Origin: Pomphorhynchus laevis
Taxonomy: Eukaryota; Acanthocephala; Palaeacanthocephala; Echinorhynchida; Pomphorhynchidae
Length of the DNA: 64,000 nt
Direction: 5' to 3'
Assembly (NCBI GenBank): GCA_012934845.2
Contig: WNNJ02000541.1
Location: forward strand, 1 to 64,000
A program made the position numbers and the translations under genes. Each line of letters begins with the position of its first letter. Within the stretch, counting starts at the first letter, position 1. Below the pieces are notes generated by a model that worked only from the letters and a program-made list of their open reading frames with translations, had not been told where the DNA came from and did no database searches. This document shows positions 27,840-39,792 of this stretch, in pieces.

Positions 27840-30364
27840 AAACGAAACGGGAAGAAGGTGAAATAGTCCTGGGACGGAAGTATTTAAAGAGAAGAGTGGG
27901 TACAAGGGGGCTATGGGTGGTAGGGAAAGTAAATTAGATAGCTTAGTTTGTAGATAAGAAGAAAAATCATCAGGATTTATATTACAAGGGGTAGATGATC
28001 GTGAAAGAATTGAGTTTACAATGAGATTTTTCAATAAGATTGATTTTCCAATTAGATTTAGAGTTGGAGAATGACTCGAGTTGATTTCGCAAAGAGAGAG
28101 TACGTTTAGTACCTATAAGAATGAGATGTGAACGGCGTAGAGAAAAGTAGGAATCACGAATATTTGGAGGGAGTGAGTTGGGAGAACGTTTAAGAAAGCG
28201 TTTATACATACGAAAAGCGTGACGAAGTCGACGCTTAGAAAGACTACAGTCAGAATCTAACCAGGGAGAATGGCGCAAGCGCTTGGAATGTCTAAGTCGA
28301 CTAGGCAGAAGATTATTGAGGATCGACGTAAGTTCAGAATTAAACATAATGCAGAGATCATCGGGAGAGAGATAGTTAAGAGGAAGTGAAAAGAGGTAAG
28401 AATTGAGTACGGTTGTGCGGAGAATAGGGATATCGAGAAGTTTCCAGAGTCGACTTGGTGTGGATTATGTTAAAGGCGGAGAAGGAGGATGGGGACGAGT
28501 AAGAGTGAGATTGACAAGGAAATGATCGGACAAACCAGGATCAGTAATTGACAAGGAGGTATGGTCATTGAAGCAGTTAGGAACAGCAATGATGTCGAGA
28601 GCACCGCCTAGAATATGAGTTGGGCTTGTTGAAAGTAATATTTAGTTAAAATCAGAAAAAAGATTAGTTAAAGTGATAGAGTCAGAGTCAGACGGGCGAT
28701 CAAGACGAATGTTAAAGTCACCGAGAACAAAAGAATGAGTATAAGACAATGAACAGTGATACATTAGATCTGCAAGGTCGTTAAATAAGATACGTGATGG
28801 GGCAACTGAACCTGTACGGTATACAATCACAAGTTCCAGAGGAAAAGGACTTGATAATCTGCATATAAGTAATTCGAATCAGGTGTAACGGATGTTAACG
28901 TTGATTTTACGTAAAGACATTGGGTGACGAGCAATGACAACAATATCGCCATGGTTAGAAGCAGTAGATGTATGAGATGCAATTTGACGAGCCGATTCAA
29001 CTAGAGAACAACCAGAGCGACATAGACGACGAATAGCAAGATCGTCGGAGTCAGTGTGCCGGGATTCGGTAATGCAGTGAATATCGATAGATAATTGATC
29101 AAAGATATCAAGGAGCATATCAGCTTTAAGAATGGAGCGAGTGATGAATAGACTAAGACGAAAAGTATGCTTAGGAGCGAGATCGACCAGCGAAGAAGAC
29201 AAGGGGGAGAGATGGGACCCCATCGAATTTTTGGCCTTGTGTGTACAACGTGAAAATTTCCATTGATTTGACGTATAAATAAGGATGACTCGCCGTTGGT
29301 TTCACGTCGATGTTTCTCAATGCGAGCTAAATTGAGCTGGGCAATATCAGAAGGGGAGCGGTCAGGAAAGATACGACTAGTAGACGAAGTGGTAAGAAGT
29401 TTAAAACGTTGGGAGAGTACCGAAGAGGCATGTGAACTATGTTGGAAAACGATTTTCATGAGTGGGGGACTGAGATGATTGGATTTAGTGGATTTGTTTA
29501 AACGAATAAAGGATACAGGAGCGATATTATTGAAGATGGATGGGTTATCATCAGGAAGAATGGTTGCTAGGATAGACCTGAAAGCAGATACATCATCATC
29601 GAGGCGAGATTGTGGAGAAGCAGATTCGGAAAGCTTTAAGTTTGATATGATTATACAGCAATCGCGCGAATGAAAACGATTTCGTGGAAGTTGTGGATGG
29701 AGCAAGCTGGTAGGAGTCGAGGCAGATGAGCAGATAGAAGTGGAAATGACAGGGGTGCTTGATAGAGAATTAATATTGTTTGCAGCAAGTGTGACAGGAG
29801 CGGGGTGTTGAATCGGTTGATCAGAGATGTGACTGAAGATGATTTTAAATGAAGGTTGTAAATTATTTGGAAGTGTTACGTGGGAGGTAGAGTAAGGGGA
29901 ATTAAGATAGGTTGAGGTATGTGTGACAGGAGTGGAGTGTTGAATCAGTTTATCGGAAATGTTACTGGAAATGATTTTTATGGAAAGATATAGATTATTG
30001 AGAAGTGATACGGGGGAGGTCGAGTAAGAAGTACCTGATGAGAATAAAAAAGTTTGAGATTTGTTTTGTTTGGGGTAGGAATAGGAAAGAGGAGGTACGA
30101 GATGAAAAGCTTTACCGTTAGCATTTCTAGAATAAGAAAGATTAAAGGAAGTTTGGTACGTAGTTGAACGAGGAGTGTGTGAGAGAGTAGGTTCAATAAT
30201 GGGATTATAAGATGCGAAGTCATGTGTTGATGCGAGGGAAACATCTAAAACAGCATTGGTCTGAGTGATCGTGTGTGATACAAGAGTAGAGGAGCAGGAT
30301 AACTGTAGTAGTCGTACTGATTTCCAAAAACCGCATGTGAACTTTAACATTTGCATAACATTTT
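27840..30364 (-). mobile_element. L2-like LINE 1, 5' half, copy B
   Basis: Same as 3658-6182: ORF1 at 30356-29001, endonuclease at 29223-28879 and 28830-28642, linker at 28347-27982. Its 5' end again lies about 45 bp from TRAPPC8 exon 1. Confidence 0.85.
29001..30356 (-). CDS. ORF1-type protein of L2-like LINE 1, copy B
   Basis: Identical to 4819-6174: a Ser/Thr-rich N-terminal half, an RNA-recognition-like segment (CCIIISNLKLSES) and a basic domain (NGESSLFIRQINGNF). Confidence 0.65.
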   Translation of the reverse strand: MQMLKFTCGFWKSVRLLQLSCSSTLVSHTITQTNAVLDVSLASTHDFASYNPIIEPTLSHTPRSTTYQTSFNLSYSRNANGKAFHLVPPLSYSYPKQNKSQTFLFSSGTSYSTSPVSLLNNLYLSIKIISSNISDKLIQHSTPVTHTSTYLNSPYSTSHVTLPNNLQPSFKIIFSHISDQPIQHPAPVTLAANNINSLSSTPVISTSICSSASTPTSLLHPQLPRNRFHSRDCCIIISNLKLSESASPQSRLDDDVSAFRSILATILPDDNPSIFNNIAPVSFIRLNKSTKSNHLSPPLMKIVFQHSSHASSVLSQRFKLLTTSSTSRIFPDRSPSDIAQLNLARIEKHRRETNGESSLFIRQINGNFHVVHTRPKIRWGPISPPCLLRWSISLLSILFVLVYSSLAPFLKLICSLISLINYLSIFTALPNPGTLTPTILLFVVYVALVVL

Positions 30365-30407
30365 ATACATGAATTTCAGCATTTGAAACTTTTAGATATC
30401 ATTAATT

Positions 30408-30564
30408 ATGAATCCACTGTCATCGAGTACCGCTGCCAATCTTAAAGATCTATTTTGTCCATCTATAGGATTACTGTGTAGTGCCGATGTACACCAAATT
30501 TTGGATCAACATGGTATATCTCCTTATCAGCTGTTTTATCAGTATCGACAATTGAAATGTGAAG
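30408..30564 (+). CDS. TRAPPC8: TRAPPC8 coding exon 1, copy B
   Basis: Identical to the exon at 6226-6382, with the same ATG, upstream stop and GTAATT donor at 30565. This copy is the nearer one to exon 3. Because it looks like a first exon with no obvious acceptor, a transcript starting at copy A would be expected to skip it and splice onward, while a transcript starting here would give the same protein. Confidence 0.78.
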
Positions 30565-31331
30565 GTAATTAATTTTATAAATACTGAACGTAATTGATAT
30601 TTTATATATGTTGATTTGATATTTTGATTTAATATTTTGATTTATATATTTTGATAAGACAAGCATTATAAATGAGTTTTTATTAAAACCAAATGCCAAT
30701 AAAGCAAACGAGTCGAATGATCGTCAGACAACATTAAAAGGACCGAAACGTGAAAGGTAGCTATCGGATCAGTAGATCATGAGGTTTACCAATACTGAAA
30801 TGTAGCTTACTGCTCTTGGTTTATAGGATTGAAGCAAAGTGCAGTGTCAAAATGAGTATCGCATAAATAAGATTTTCCAGAGATAACAAAAGAACGCATT
30901 TGTTAAGAATGCATGACGCTTCGATATGCTTAATAAAAACTTAATAACCGATATTTCATTGTTACATTGAGATTGCAACGTGGTTGTTGAATTCGGACAA
31001 TGGCAAGAAAATGAGTAATTTAATTGTTTATTATTTAGAGTTACAATTTTAAAATCAATTGATAAAAAATTGTTTTGTTTTTCCTATAATGCTTGCATTA
31101 TATAACAAAATATAAAAAATTATGTTGTGCTGTTTAGCTATGTTTACTCTATGCTGTTTAGTTTAGTCTTTCCAATTTAATTCCAATTAGCATACATGCC
31201 AATATGTAGATATAATAATATTATGTCAAATTATAAAGCAGACTGAATATGTGAAAGATACATTGTAACGAATTCATCATTATTATTAATGTTTCAACAG
31301 CACATAAAAGCATGGCTTAATTGGCTGGTTC

Positions 31332-32926
31332 ACTGCAGAAAAAAATAAAATAAAAGTATCACAAATACGGAAAAGCAGCTTTCCCCATGGCATCCTCCAT
31401 CCTTAATTTCTTTTTGAATTTGTTGATATTGCTACTGCACACTGTTGACTCTCCGAGCCTATTCCACAGAGATACAACTCGCCGATCAAATTGGACAGCT
31501 CGTGATTTTCTTATCCTTTCACGTCGCAGGGTTAAACCATGGCCTCGGAGGATATTGGATGAGCGAAATGAAGACAATCTCGAAGTGGATGATCCAAATC
31601 ATTAAGAATTTGCCAGACCATACTCATATCGATGTACCGGCGGGTCCACGTGACAGTCTCAAGTCTAAGTGCTTTTAATCGATCAGGGTACGACAAAAAT
31701 TTCAGTTGCGGTGCTAGCTTGGTAGCTCTATGAAGTACCCTCTCTGAACTAATATGTTCTTTTTAATTTTGGGGATACACACACGGCGCAGCATATAGAA
31801 TACGGCTCAACACATGAGCAAAGATTAGCGGACGTAGGGCAAATTGATTGAGTGCAATGAAAGTGCGTCGAAGTTGACCGATTATCCCCAACGCATTTGA
31901 ACAAGCATGGACAGTATGTGTGACGGTACTTAAATCACTGTTTATCCACACTGCCAAGTCCTTATATTTGCTCACTCGTTCTATATCACTGCTTTGAAAG
32001 CTATAATTAACTAAAGATTGAGCATTTCCGCCACGAACACGTAAATGTTTGCATTTTGATATATTTACAATCAACCTATTGAGCAGAGCCCAATTTCGAC
32101 TTCATCGATATCCCGTTGCAGTTTAACTATATCATTGGGTGAACGAATTGCCCGCCAGATTTTCAAATCGTCTGCATATAAAAGCATCCGAGAATCAATA
32201 AATTCCGGGATATCGTTGATGTAGACACTAAATAACAATGGACCCAATACTGAACCTTGAGGCACCCCTATATTACATGGCCGCGAAGAAGAGTAAAAAT
32301 TATCTACATGCACACAATAACTACGATTGCTTAAAAACGATTCAATCCATCTAACAAGCAAAAATGGAATGCCACTTTTCTCTAGTTTATTTAGGAGGAA
32401 TCTATGGTCTACTCTGTCAAATGCCTTAGAGAAATCGAAGAATATGATGTCAGTAGCAATTGATACGGCTTTATTAGCTGACCAATCAAGATGGGCTGCG
32501 AGTAGATTAGTAACTGTCGAATAATCCTTACGGAAACCATGTTGCTCAGAAGCTATTACATTATTCTCACTATAAAACTTGACCATATAACCATGTATAA
32601 TTCGCTCTAATTACTATAATTCGCTCTAACCTTGTATAATTCGCTCTAATATACATACACGAGCCTTTATCGCAGTAGCCAGCTCAGTATCAAACCAACG
32701 AACGCTTTTCCGACTAGTCTTAGAATCCAAAGGTAAGAATTTTACCATTAGAGAATAAAGCGTCACGCGAAAATGATCCCAGGCCTCGTCAACTCCGACA
32801 ACAGCCGGATCAGGCCAACTTACTCTATGCAGCTTTGATGTAATAACATCATAGTTCGCCCGAAAAACATTAATCTGACGTTTGTACCGAGCATGATGAA
32901 ACACCCTCATTTGTATATTTAGCAAA
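31332..32926 (-). mobile_element. CR1-like LINE, copy B
   Basis: Same as 7150-8745, including the polymerase at 32586-32071, thumb at 32074-31763 and linker at 32925-32626. The missing base near 31565 shifts the C-terminal frame, so only 72 codons remain open instead of 112. Confidence 0.85.
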
Positions 32927-33416
32927 ACTTTAACTACACATTATATAACGAATTGTAAATTTTATTTTTAAAAGTTGTTTTAATACTTTTAATCGTTGTT
33001 TATTATTCAAATAATTTAGAAAGTTGTTTAATATTTTGAATGGTTCATAGATATACATATTCGATTATAGTAGAAAAACAAAAATTATAATTATTTATTA
33101 TCGAATTGTTAAATTTTGATTTATTGATTTAGCATAATATTTATTTATTTATTTTTATTTTTTTATATTTTTTATTTACATTAGCCCTGTATTTGGCCCG
33201 GTTGCTATGCTTATTTGAAGAATAAAAGCCGAAACCTGATTGCATATTAGTTATTTTGATAGCATCTAATCCTTATTCCTATAAATCATCTGTTATTAGT
33301 CAATTCATAAAAATTGACTTTTTTAAATTTCAATATTAAATTTTAACTTGATATAAGTTATAAAATCATATAACCATTATTTATAATTATTTATAAATTA
33401 AAAAGCAGATTTATTT

Positions 33417-34066
33417 TTACGTAGCAAATGTGTGCCAGCGCACGCTTACATGACCACCACCACAACAAAAAAATCTAAATCATGTTTCAAGGAGGTGTGC
33501 ACGTAGACGGCATTTGAGTGCAATAAAAAAGGGAGCGCGGCAGACGTCGAGTGGGAGCTGATTCCAGGCGAGTGAAGCGGGGCGACGAGGAAGGATCGGA
33601 GACCATAGCTGTTAGAGTAATCGGGACCTTGGAGTAAAAGGGAATTACTGAACGCAGTGATATAGAGGTGGGTTGATGAAGGAAGGTTGATTAAGGAAGG
33701 TATATGAACAATGGGAAGCCGACAACGATGAGATGAAAAGTTGCGAGAGGAAGGCAGAGTTGTATGCAGATGTGGATGGTGGGTTAGGAGAGTTTGGCAA
33801 GATATTTAGATGTTTGGTCAAAGCGACAGAGACGTAGGATAACTCGAACGGCGGAGTTGATAATGTGTTGTAGGGATAGAATGATGGATTTTGGAGAATT
33901 CGCCAAAATGCCGTGGCAGTAATTGATTATAGGGGAAAAAGCGATGAAAGAAGAAACATACAGGAACGGAAGTCGATAAGGGAGCGGATACCGCGGATGT
34001 CACGGAGAATTAAGTTAGACGAGACGACCTTGTTACGGACGAAGGGTTTAAGAGAAAGGTGATCAA
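33417..34066 (-). mobile_element. L2-like LINE 3, 3' fragment, copy B
   Basis: Same as 9236-9885. It is followed by the AT-rich stretch, the 20-bp array (34439-34611), the 110-bp repeats (34636-35106) and the SINE-like segment (35286-35421), in the order seen in copy A. Confidence 0.8.
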
Positions 34067-35958
34067 TATACAATTTTGATTATATACAATTTTGTATATT
34101 TGTTTTTATTTTTATTTATATACGTATAAAATACGTAGACTCATATATCTTAGCTAATTCATTGTAAAAATCACTTATGTTTTATTAACATACAATACAA
34201 TTATTACAATTGAAGCACATTTGATTTTTTCACTTTGATTATATTAATTATTTCGCTAGAAATAATTTATAATATTTATAAAAATCGTACTTAAATTTAA
34301 AATCGTATTAGAAATTTTGTTTTGAACGATGATTTTGTTTTATTTATGCATATAGAAAAAAAACCATTTATGCCTTTCAGCTATAAAGTGAACAACAAAC
34401 AATAATTATATAGAGAGTTTAGTTAACTATAAATTTCAATATTGTAGTGTTCGTTAGAATTCGATATATTTCGTTTCTTGTAGAGTTCGGTAGAGTACGT
34501 TAAATTGAATAGTTCGGTAGAGTTCAATAAAGTTAGTAGTTGTAGTGTTCGGTAGAATTCGGGTGAGCTCGTTGGCTGTAGATATCGATAGAGTTAAGTA
34601 GAATTCGTACTTTGCTCTTTAGAAGTCAGTGATAGCATTTTAAGCCCGCTACTTTCATCTAAGGGCTAAGGCTATCTTCTAATCGAACCTGCCTATCATG
34701 GTAGTACCTAGCTTAGTAAAAAAAGGATTTATTTTAACGTGGCAAATGCGTGCCAGCGCTTGCTATAAATATCGTGTATAACCGGATAGTAAAATATCGA
34801 GTATAACAGGAATGATGGAATTTAAAGCCTTACTACTCCCTTTTCAGGGCTAGACCTTATCAGCATGGTAGAACCTGAGTTAGTGTAGCTTTAAGTTTCA
34901 CTGAACATGATACAGTTTAAAGCCATGCTTATTTCCGGTCAAGGGCTAGGGCAATCTTCTACTTAAACATGTCTAACACGGTAGAACCTAAGTTAGCATA
35001 GTCTTGAGTTTCTCTGGATATGATACAGTTTAAACTATGTACTTCTTGTTTGGGGTTTGGGCGATTCTCTATCTGAACCTGTCCAACAAGAGTGACCCTA
35101 ATTGTAGCGTCCTGCTGTATCAAAAATAGAAACAATACTTGTGAGTATAATATCGTGGTACCACTAGAATAATTTCATCTCACAGATGCAATCAAATTAA
35201 ATGAAAAATATTCATTGCAAGTGGCGGCATGAAGAACAGTGATCCGGCTAGCGGAAGTAATATACAAAAATGTATATCTACAATACCGCAGCAGTCAGCC
35301 TAGTAGATGTATCGTTGAGTTTAAACGTCCTGAGTTTGAATCCAATCAGCACAAGTGTATGGGTTGACACTTGGAATGTAAGTCGGTGTCAGCAGCTGAT
35401 GTGACCAGACAAGGCTGATTAGTAGCGTCTTGTTGTGTAAAAAATAGGAACAATACATGTGAGTATAATATCGTGCTATAACCAGAATAATTTCGGCTCA
35501 CAGATGCAATCAAATTGAACTAAATTGTTAATAATAAAAATTTTATAATTATCATATGCAATCTTTATAAATTTTGTTACAGATTTTTCTGTGAAATTTT
35601 ATTTTTTAAAGTCGAATTATCACGTACAAACTTGTTTGTTTTGTTTAAAGAATATAAATGAAATTTTTAACTATGATAATATTTTTATTATTTATTTTTT
35701 ATTATAATTTTTTAATACAGTAAACGAACAATAAATGTTAAGTTAGTCAGTTTTTTTTCTTAAGTTGAAAAAGTCGCCCTTCCACGGGTCGACCGTGAAA
35801 AATTTATTATTTATATTATTAAAATTTTAATATATTATTATATTATTTAAATTTTTATTATTTATAAAAAAAATATTATTGTAAATATTTATTATTTTTA
35901 ATATTTAATATTTTTATGGGCATTTTTCGAAATTATTCTTCTTCAACGAATGTAAAAG

Positions 35959-36186
35959 TATCTAATATTAAACTCAATGTAAGAGATATTAACAAATCTA
36001 GACGATTTATGCGTAATATTCAACAAGATTTACTATACAACTATATTGCACAAGGCAACAAAGGTAACGCGTTTATTGAATTTAAATTTTATGCTGAATT
36101 TTAAGATGCCTTTGAGTTCATGTGTCACAACACTCTAGAAAATAGTCCTCATTACTCTCACGAGTATTTAACTCAATTTCTGGGAT
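35959..36186 (+). CDS. TRAPPC8: TRAPPC8 coding exon 2, copy B
   Basis: Same sequence as 11778-12005, including the in-frame TAA (36102-36104) and the possible 42-nt intron around it. The donor GTATCC is at 36187. Phase matches exon 1 upstream and exon 3 at 41109 downstream. It has a true acceptor, so exon 2a could in principle splice to exon 2b. That join fails in phase: exon 2 ends with one base over and exon 2b supplies two, but the fused product would repeat the segment. Confidence 0.75.
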
Positions 36187-36308
36187 GTATCCTTTTTCAA
36201 TTGATGTTTTCAATTTAAAACTTACTTAATTAAAAAATAACTACATAATAACTACATAAAGCTAGTTATAACTTTGTCTTCATATGATTGACTGTTAGTC
36301 AATCATAT

Positions 36309-36459
36309 TTTTTATTTTGTTTTATTATTTTATATAGATTAAATATCTTTTAAATAATTTTTAAAAAGAAAAATGTAATTTATCAATGTTAAAATAATTT
36401 GTCATGCACATGAATTCCGGACAGACCGACTTGCTCGTATGCACATTGAATTTGCTCCC
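36309..36459 (+). other. TRAPPC8 intron 2 after the repeat end: nothing recognised
   Basis: AT-rich DNA from the edge of the palindrome to the R2-type fragment. Its first bases are the undisturbed continuation of intron 2 on the tandem model. Confidence 0.5.
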
Positions 36460-37640
36460 ATTAGCGTAATAGCCGATTTACATCTTATTTGTCGCTAGTT
36501 TCCTTATAAGATCGTTCGCCGCAACACCTGTCCAACCTTATGTAAAATATACCAGCGGACAAAATATATCATTTTCAATCTCACGCACTCTCTCGTCGTA
36601 TTTCGCCAGTTTTCTCTGCTCGTGATAGTTAAAATTTCTCGCTGATTGTCAATGGCATTTAGGTTAAAAATTTCTCGCTGATTGGGCATTTAGGTTAAAA
36701 ACACAGATGTCAAAATATGACCTCACCTATCATCCATTATGTATACTAGATCAAGAAACAACAGTGCCGAATGTTCTGAAGTGAGGATTTCCTATTGACA
36801 GTATTAAATGCATTCGAGGCATCAATTGCCAGCAAACATTTATCATTGACGCGATTGAAGTTGTCTCGTAAAGAATGAATAGCAGCATATTCAATTCCGC
36901 AGCATTGTCCGACCCACAACTGCCTAAAGCCACAAACGGATTGCAAGTCTTCCTGTACGATCTTACATAGCTTTGCATATGAATCTACTAATCATCTCTT
37001 AAATACCAACTGGTCTTACACTAGGATTCTTATCCAGCGGAGCCTTACAACTAATTTTAAATGGATCCAGCATTTCATCTAGTTTTTTTTCTAGCCAACC
37101 TCCTCCCCAACTTTGCAAGACATTCAGTCAGGTTATAAGATTCAGATCCAAAACTCGTAGGCATTCTATACCAGGCTCGTGCGTTTACTCCTGATGGATC
37201 GGCAGCACCCTTGGTAGATGACGCAGCGCTAATTATTGAGCTGGCATCAATTTCATCGAATACTATTGAGTGATGCAGCATTGATCCTTCAATCGGACTT
37301 TTGAGTATTACTCTTTCAGCCGCGTTACTCGAGCTAAGATGAAGTTCTTCTAGAATACTTAAAACACTCTTATCCCCAACTATATCGCTTGTACTGTGTA
37401 TTCCCTCGACGGTAGTGTCACAGTTTAACAATATGCGAGCTCTTGACGTCTGACCATCTTTGACCAAACGAGATAAATTGGGTATTAACTTCTTGAAATT
37501 ACCAACCTCTGTTACTCTTGAGTTTTTCATGCTGAGTAACCTATTTTCGTATCGAGATTGCAGGATGCAAGTTTCGTGCAACACAACTCATATCTCCTGA
37601 ATTCCATAATGATAATCTTCGTTCTAGAGTTTAACGAACA
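36460..37640 (-). mobile_element. R2-superfamily LINE fragment h, decayed with an internal deletion
   Basis: Minus strand: N-terminal region (37584-37075), then LQSVCGFRQLWVGQCCG and KCLLAIDASNAFNTVNR (motif A, about 36970-36750), then a jump to the C-terminal region (ICVFNLNA, REILTITSRENWRNTTRECV in a shifted frame, 36700-36480). The polymerase core and endonuclease are missing. More diverged than elements a-g. Confidence 0.82.
37075..37584 (-). CDS. N-terminal domain of R2-type fragment h
   Basis: 169 codons that align with residues 195-345 of the intact protein of element e: LVKDGQTSRARILLNCDTTV, KSVLSILEELHLSSSNAAE, SSTKGAADPSGVNARAWYRM. The region lies between the cysteine cluster and the polymerase. 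No function is assigned to it beyond being conserved in this family. Confidence 0.8.
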   Translation of the reverse strand: MLHETCILQSRYENRLLSMKNSRVTEVGNFKKLIPNLSRLVKDGQTSRARILLNCDTTVEGIHSTSDIVGDKSVLSILEELHLSSSNAAERVILKSPIEGSMLHHSIVFDEIDASSIISAASSTKGAADPSGVNARAWYRMPTSFGSESYNLTECLAKLGRRLARKKTR

Positions 37641-37711
37641 ACCATATTTTTACTAGGGATTTTTTGGATAAAATTTTTTAGCAATAAAAATAAAATTTAA
37701 AATTCGTTATA

Positions 37712-37741
37712 TGCCTACCAAAATGCTTATTTTGGTAGGCA
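37712..37741 (+). repeat. Perfect 13-bp inverted repeat, loop GCTT
   Basis: TGCCTACCAAAAT and ATTTTGGTAGGCA around a 4-base loop. It lies between an R2-type fragment and a Penelope-like fragment and belongs to neither as far as I can see. Confidence 0.9.
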
Positions 37742-37829
37742 GATTAATAGTAAAAGCTTAAATATATCGAAGATAACCACTTGGAAAACTTATAAAATCA
37801 GGTATAAGTTGTTACCGCTATTAAAGAGA

Positions 37830-38720
37830 AAATGAAAATAACAAACAATTACAAAAGGAAAGATCAAATTAATAAAGATATGTATGCAGAACTTACTAAA
37901 TTAAAGCATAATTATGTAATAACAACTTTTGATAAAGCTAGTAATAACTTTGTCTTCATCTGCAAAAAGCTTATCTATGTTATACTGATGAAAGAATTTA
38001 ATAATGATTTAAATATAAACAACTTTTAAATGTAGTGATTTAAATTTAGAAACAATTATTACAAGTCACTGTTAAATATTGAATAAAAACGGTATAAAAA
38101 TAGAATCAGATAATAAAACTATACCTATATTATATTGGAATCCAAAATTACATAAAAATCCAATAAAACCTACGTTCATATGTAGTGCGTTTAAATGTAC
38201 ATTAAAACCACTTTCTGTCTATATGAATAAAATACTTAAAGTAATTAAAGCAGATTTAAAAAATATTGCAAGGTAATCGAAATTAATACTGGTATAAAAC
38301 ACTATTTCAGTATTAATTCTACAAAATAATTTTTAGAACAGACAAAAGGAATAAATTTTCAAAATATAAATACATACGATTTTATTACGCTTTATACAAA
38401 TCTAGATTTAGTAGATATTAAAGAAGCGTTAGTAAAATTAATTAATCTTATATTCGGAAAAAGATATACATATATATGTTATAATAATTATAACGCCTAT
38501 CTAACAAAAATTAAACCATCAAGCAAATATAAATATGTGAAAATATTGAATTAATAGAATCTTTAAATATTTTGATAAATCTAAATTATTAACAAAGTTA
38601 TGGCATTTATATTTAGACAATTAAAATGTGTTCCAATGAGAAGTAATAGTATCTCAATTATAGCTGACTTATTTTTAACCTTTATTGAATATGAATTTGT
38701 TAATAACTGTTTAAAAATAA
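37830..38720 (+). mobile_element. Penelope-like element fragment 1
   Basis: Plus strand, very AT-rich. MYAELTKLKHNYVITTFDKA and NNFVFICKKLY match the N-terminal region of Penelope-like reverse transcriptases (the conserved 'D-K-x-x-N-N-F-V-F-V-C-K-K' block). IPILYWNPKLHKNPIKPTFI is the PKLHKNP box. Further polymerase traces follow to about 38700 in several frames. The copy is old, with many breaks. Confidence 0.8.
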
Positions 38721-39179
38721 GTCTAAATTATGTAAAGATATGAAATATATGTTTCGATAAATTGATGATATATGTATTTAACTCTAATAATTTTTATTCA
38801 ATAAGTGAAGAAATTTATTCAGGTTGTGGCTTTCTTAATAAAGCCAATTGTGTATTTTGAACTTTATTTATCCAGGTAATCTTAATTAAACCAAGATTAT
38901 TAACACCAATATTAATGATAAATGGGGTATAAACATCCTGAAATAAACGTCAAATTAATATAAATTAAAACTATATTAAATTGATGTTGTAAAAATGACA
39001 TATTTAAATTTATAAGAAATATATATTTATGTTTCTTGTAAAAATGAGGTGGTGAATTTCAATTCACCACCTCATTTGAAACTCATTTGAACTGAAGGCA
39101 ATATAAATATTGAGAGATTTAAGAATAAAATTGTTCCCGAATGTTTGCTTTCATGAACTACCCATTATTACTCTGTTTT
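38721..39179 (+). other. AT-rich intron with a long hairpin; no gene
   Basis: No coding similarity. The only structure is the inverted repeat at 39042-39077. Confidence 0.5.
39042..39077 (+). repeat. Perfect 17-bp inverted repeat, 2-base loop
   Basis: AAATGAGGTGGTGAATT and its exact complement around TC. A small imperfect echo (GAAACTCATTTGAA) follows directly. Confidence 0.95.
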
Positions 39180-39792
39180 TTTTGGAAAAATAGTTGTTGA
39201 TGACATATCTACCCAAGAATTCGAACACCCACCCATCCCACATCTTCCGCCGATCGAAGGCCCAGTTATGCCTATAGCAGCTATCTAGGTTGAAAGTGCA
39301 CTACATAAAATGAAAAACGCAAAAGCTACGGGGCCTGATGATGTAGCTTCAGAATTCTAGAAATCAAGTGTACAGGATTCAACAAGGTGGTTGGTGCAGT
39401 TCTTCAACTTAATAATGCAAGAAAGGGAGATATCTCTTGATTAGAAGCGGAGCACAACCGTACTTATATGGAAACAGAAAGGAAATCCCGCCGACTGTTC
39501 AAATTACTGTCCGATTCGTCTCATTTCACACACCCTCAAGATATTGGAACATGTGATAAACGATAGGATGATAAGTATAGTCAAGATATCCCCAAACCAA
39601 TGTGGGTTTGTCAAGAACTCTGACACAATCGATGCTATCTATGCCTTTCGCCTTCTTGATAAACACCGAGAAAAACGGAAAGCTATATACTGTGCGTTCC
39701 TTGATCTTGAAAAGGCGTTCGATCGGGTCCCACATGAAGCTATTTGGTACGCTTTGAGATTCAACTTAGTCCCTGAAGAGATTGTTGAGTGA
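39180..39792 (+). mobile_element. RTE-type LINE fragment
   Basis: Plus strand. KMKNAKATGPDDVASE, then IWKQKGNPADCSNYCPIRLI, LKILEHVINDRM, NQCGFVKNSDTIDAIYAFRL, DLEKAFDRVPHEAIWYALR and VPEEIVE. This string of motifs is characteristic of RTE-clade polymerases (well known from nematodes and other invertebrates). The frame is open from 39544; upstream parts have stops. The fragment is cut on both sides, before the catalytic motif C. Confidence 0.88.
39544..39792 (+). CDS. Reverse transcriptase fragment of RTE-type LINE
   Basis: 82 codons with motif A (YCAFLDLEKAFDRVPHE) and the preceding QCGFV and DAIYAFRLLDKHREKRKA blocks. Ends at VPEEIVE followed by a stop. Confidence 0.85.
   Translation: MEHVINDRMISIVKISPNQCGFVKNSDTIDAIYAFRLLDKHREKRKAIYCAFLDLEKAFDRVPHEAIWYALRFNLVPEEIVE

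Larger units (their letters stand above)
24183..36307 (+). repeat. Long direct repeat, copy B
   Basis: Second copy of bases 1-12126. The only difference I found is one missing C between 31565 and 31566, which shortens an open frame in the CR1-like LINE. On the right the match stops at 36307, where copy A passes into a CR1-like LINE and copy B into AT-rich intron 2. On the left the shared sequence begins where the window begins, so 24183 is probably not a real breakpoint. Confidence 0.95.
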
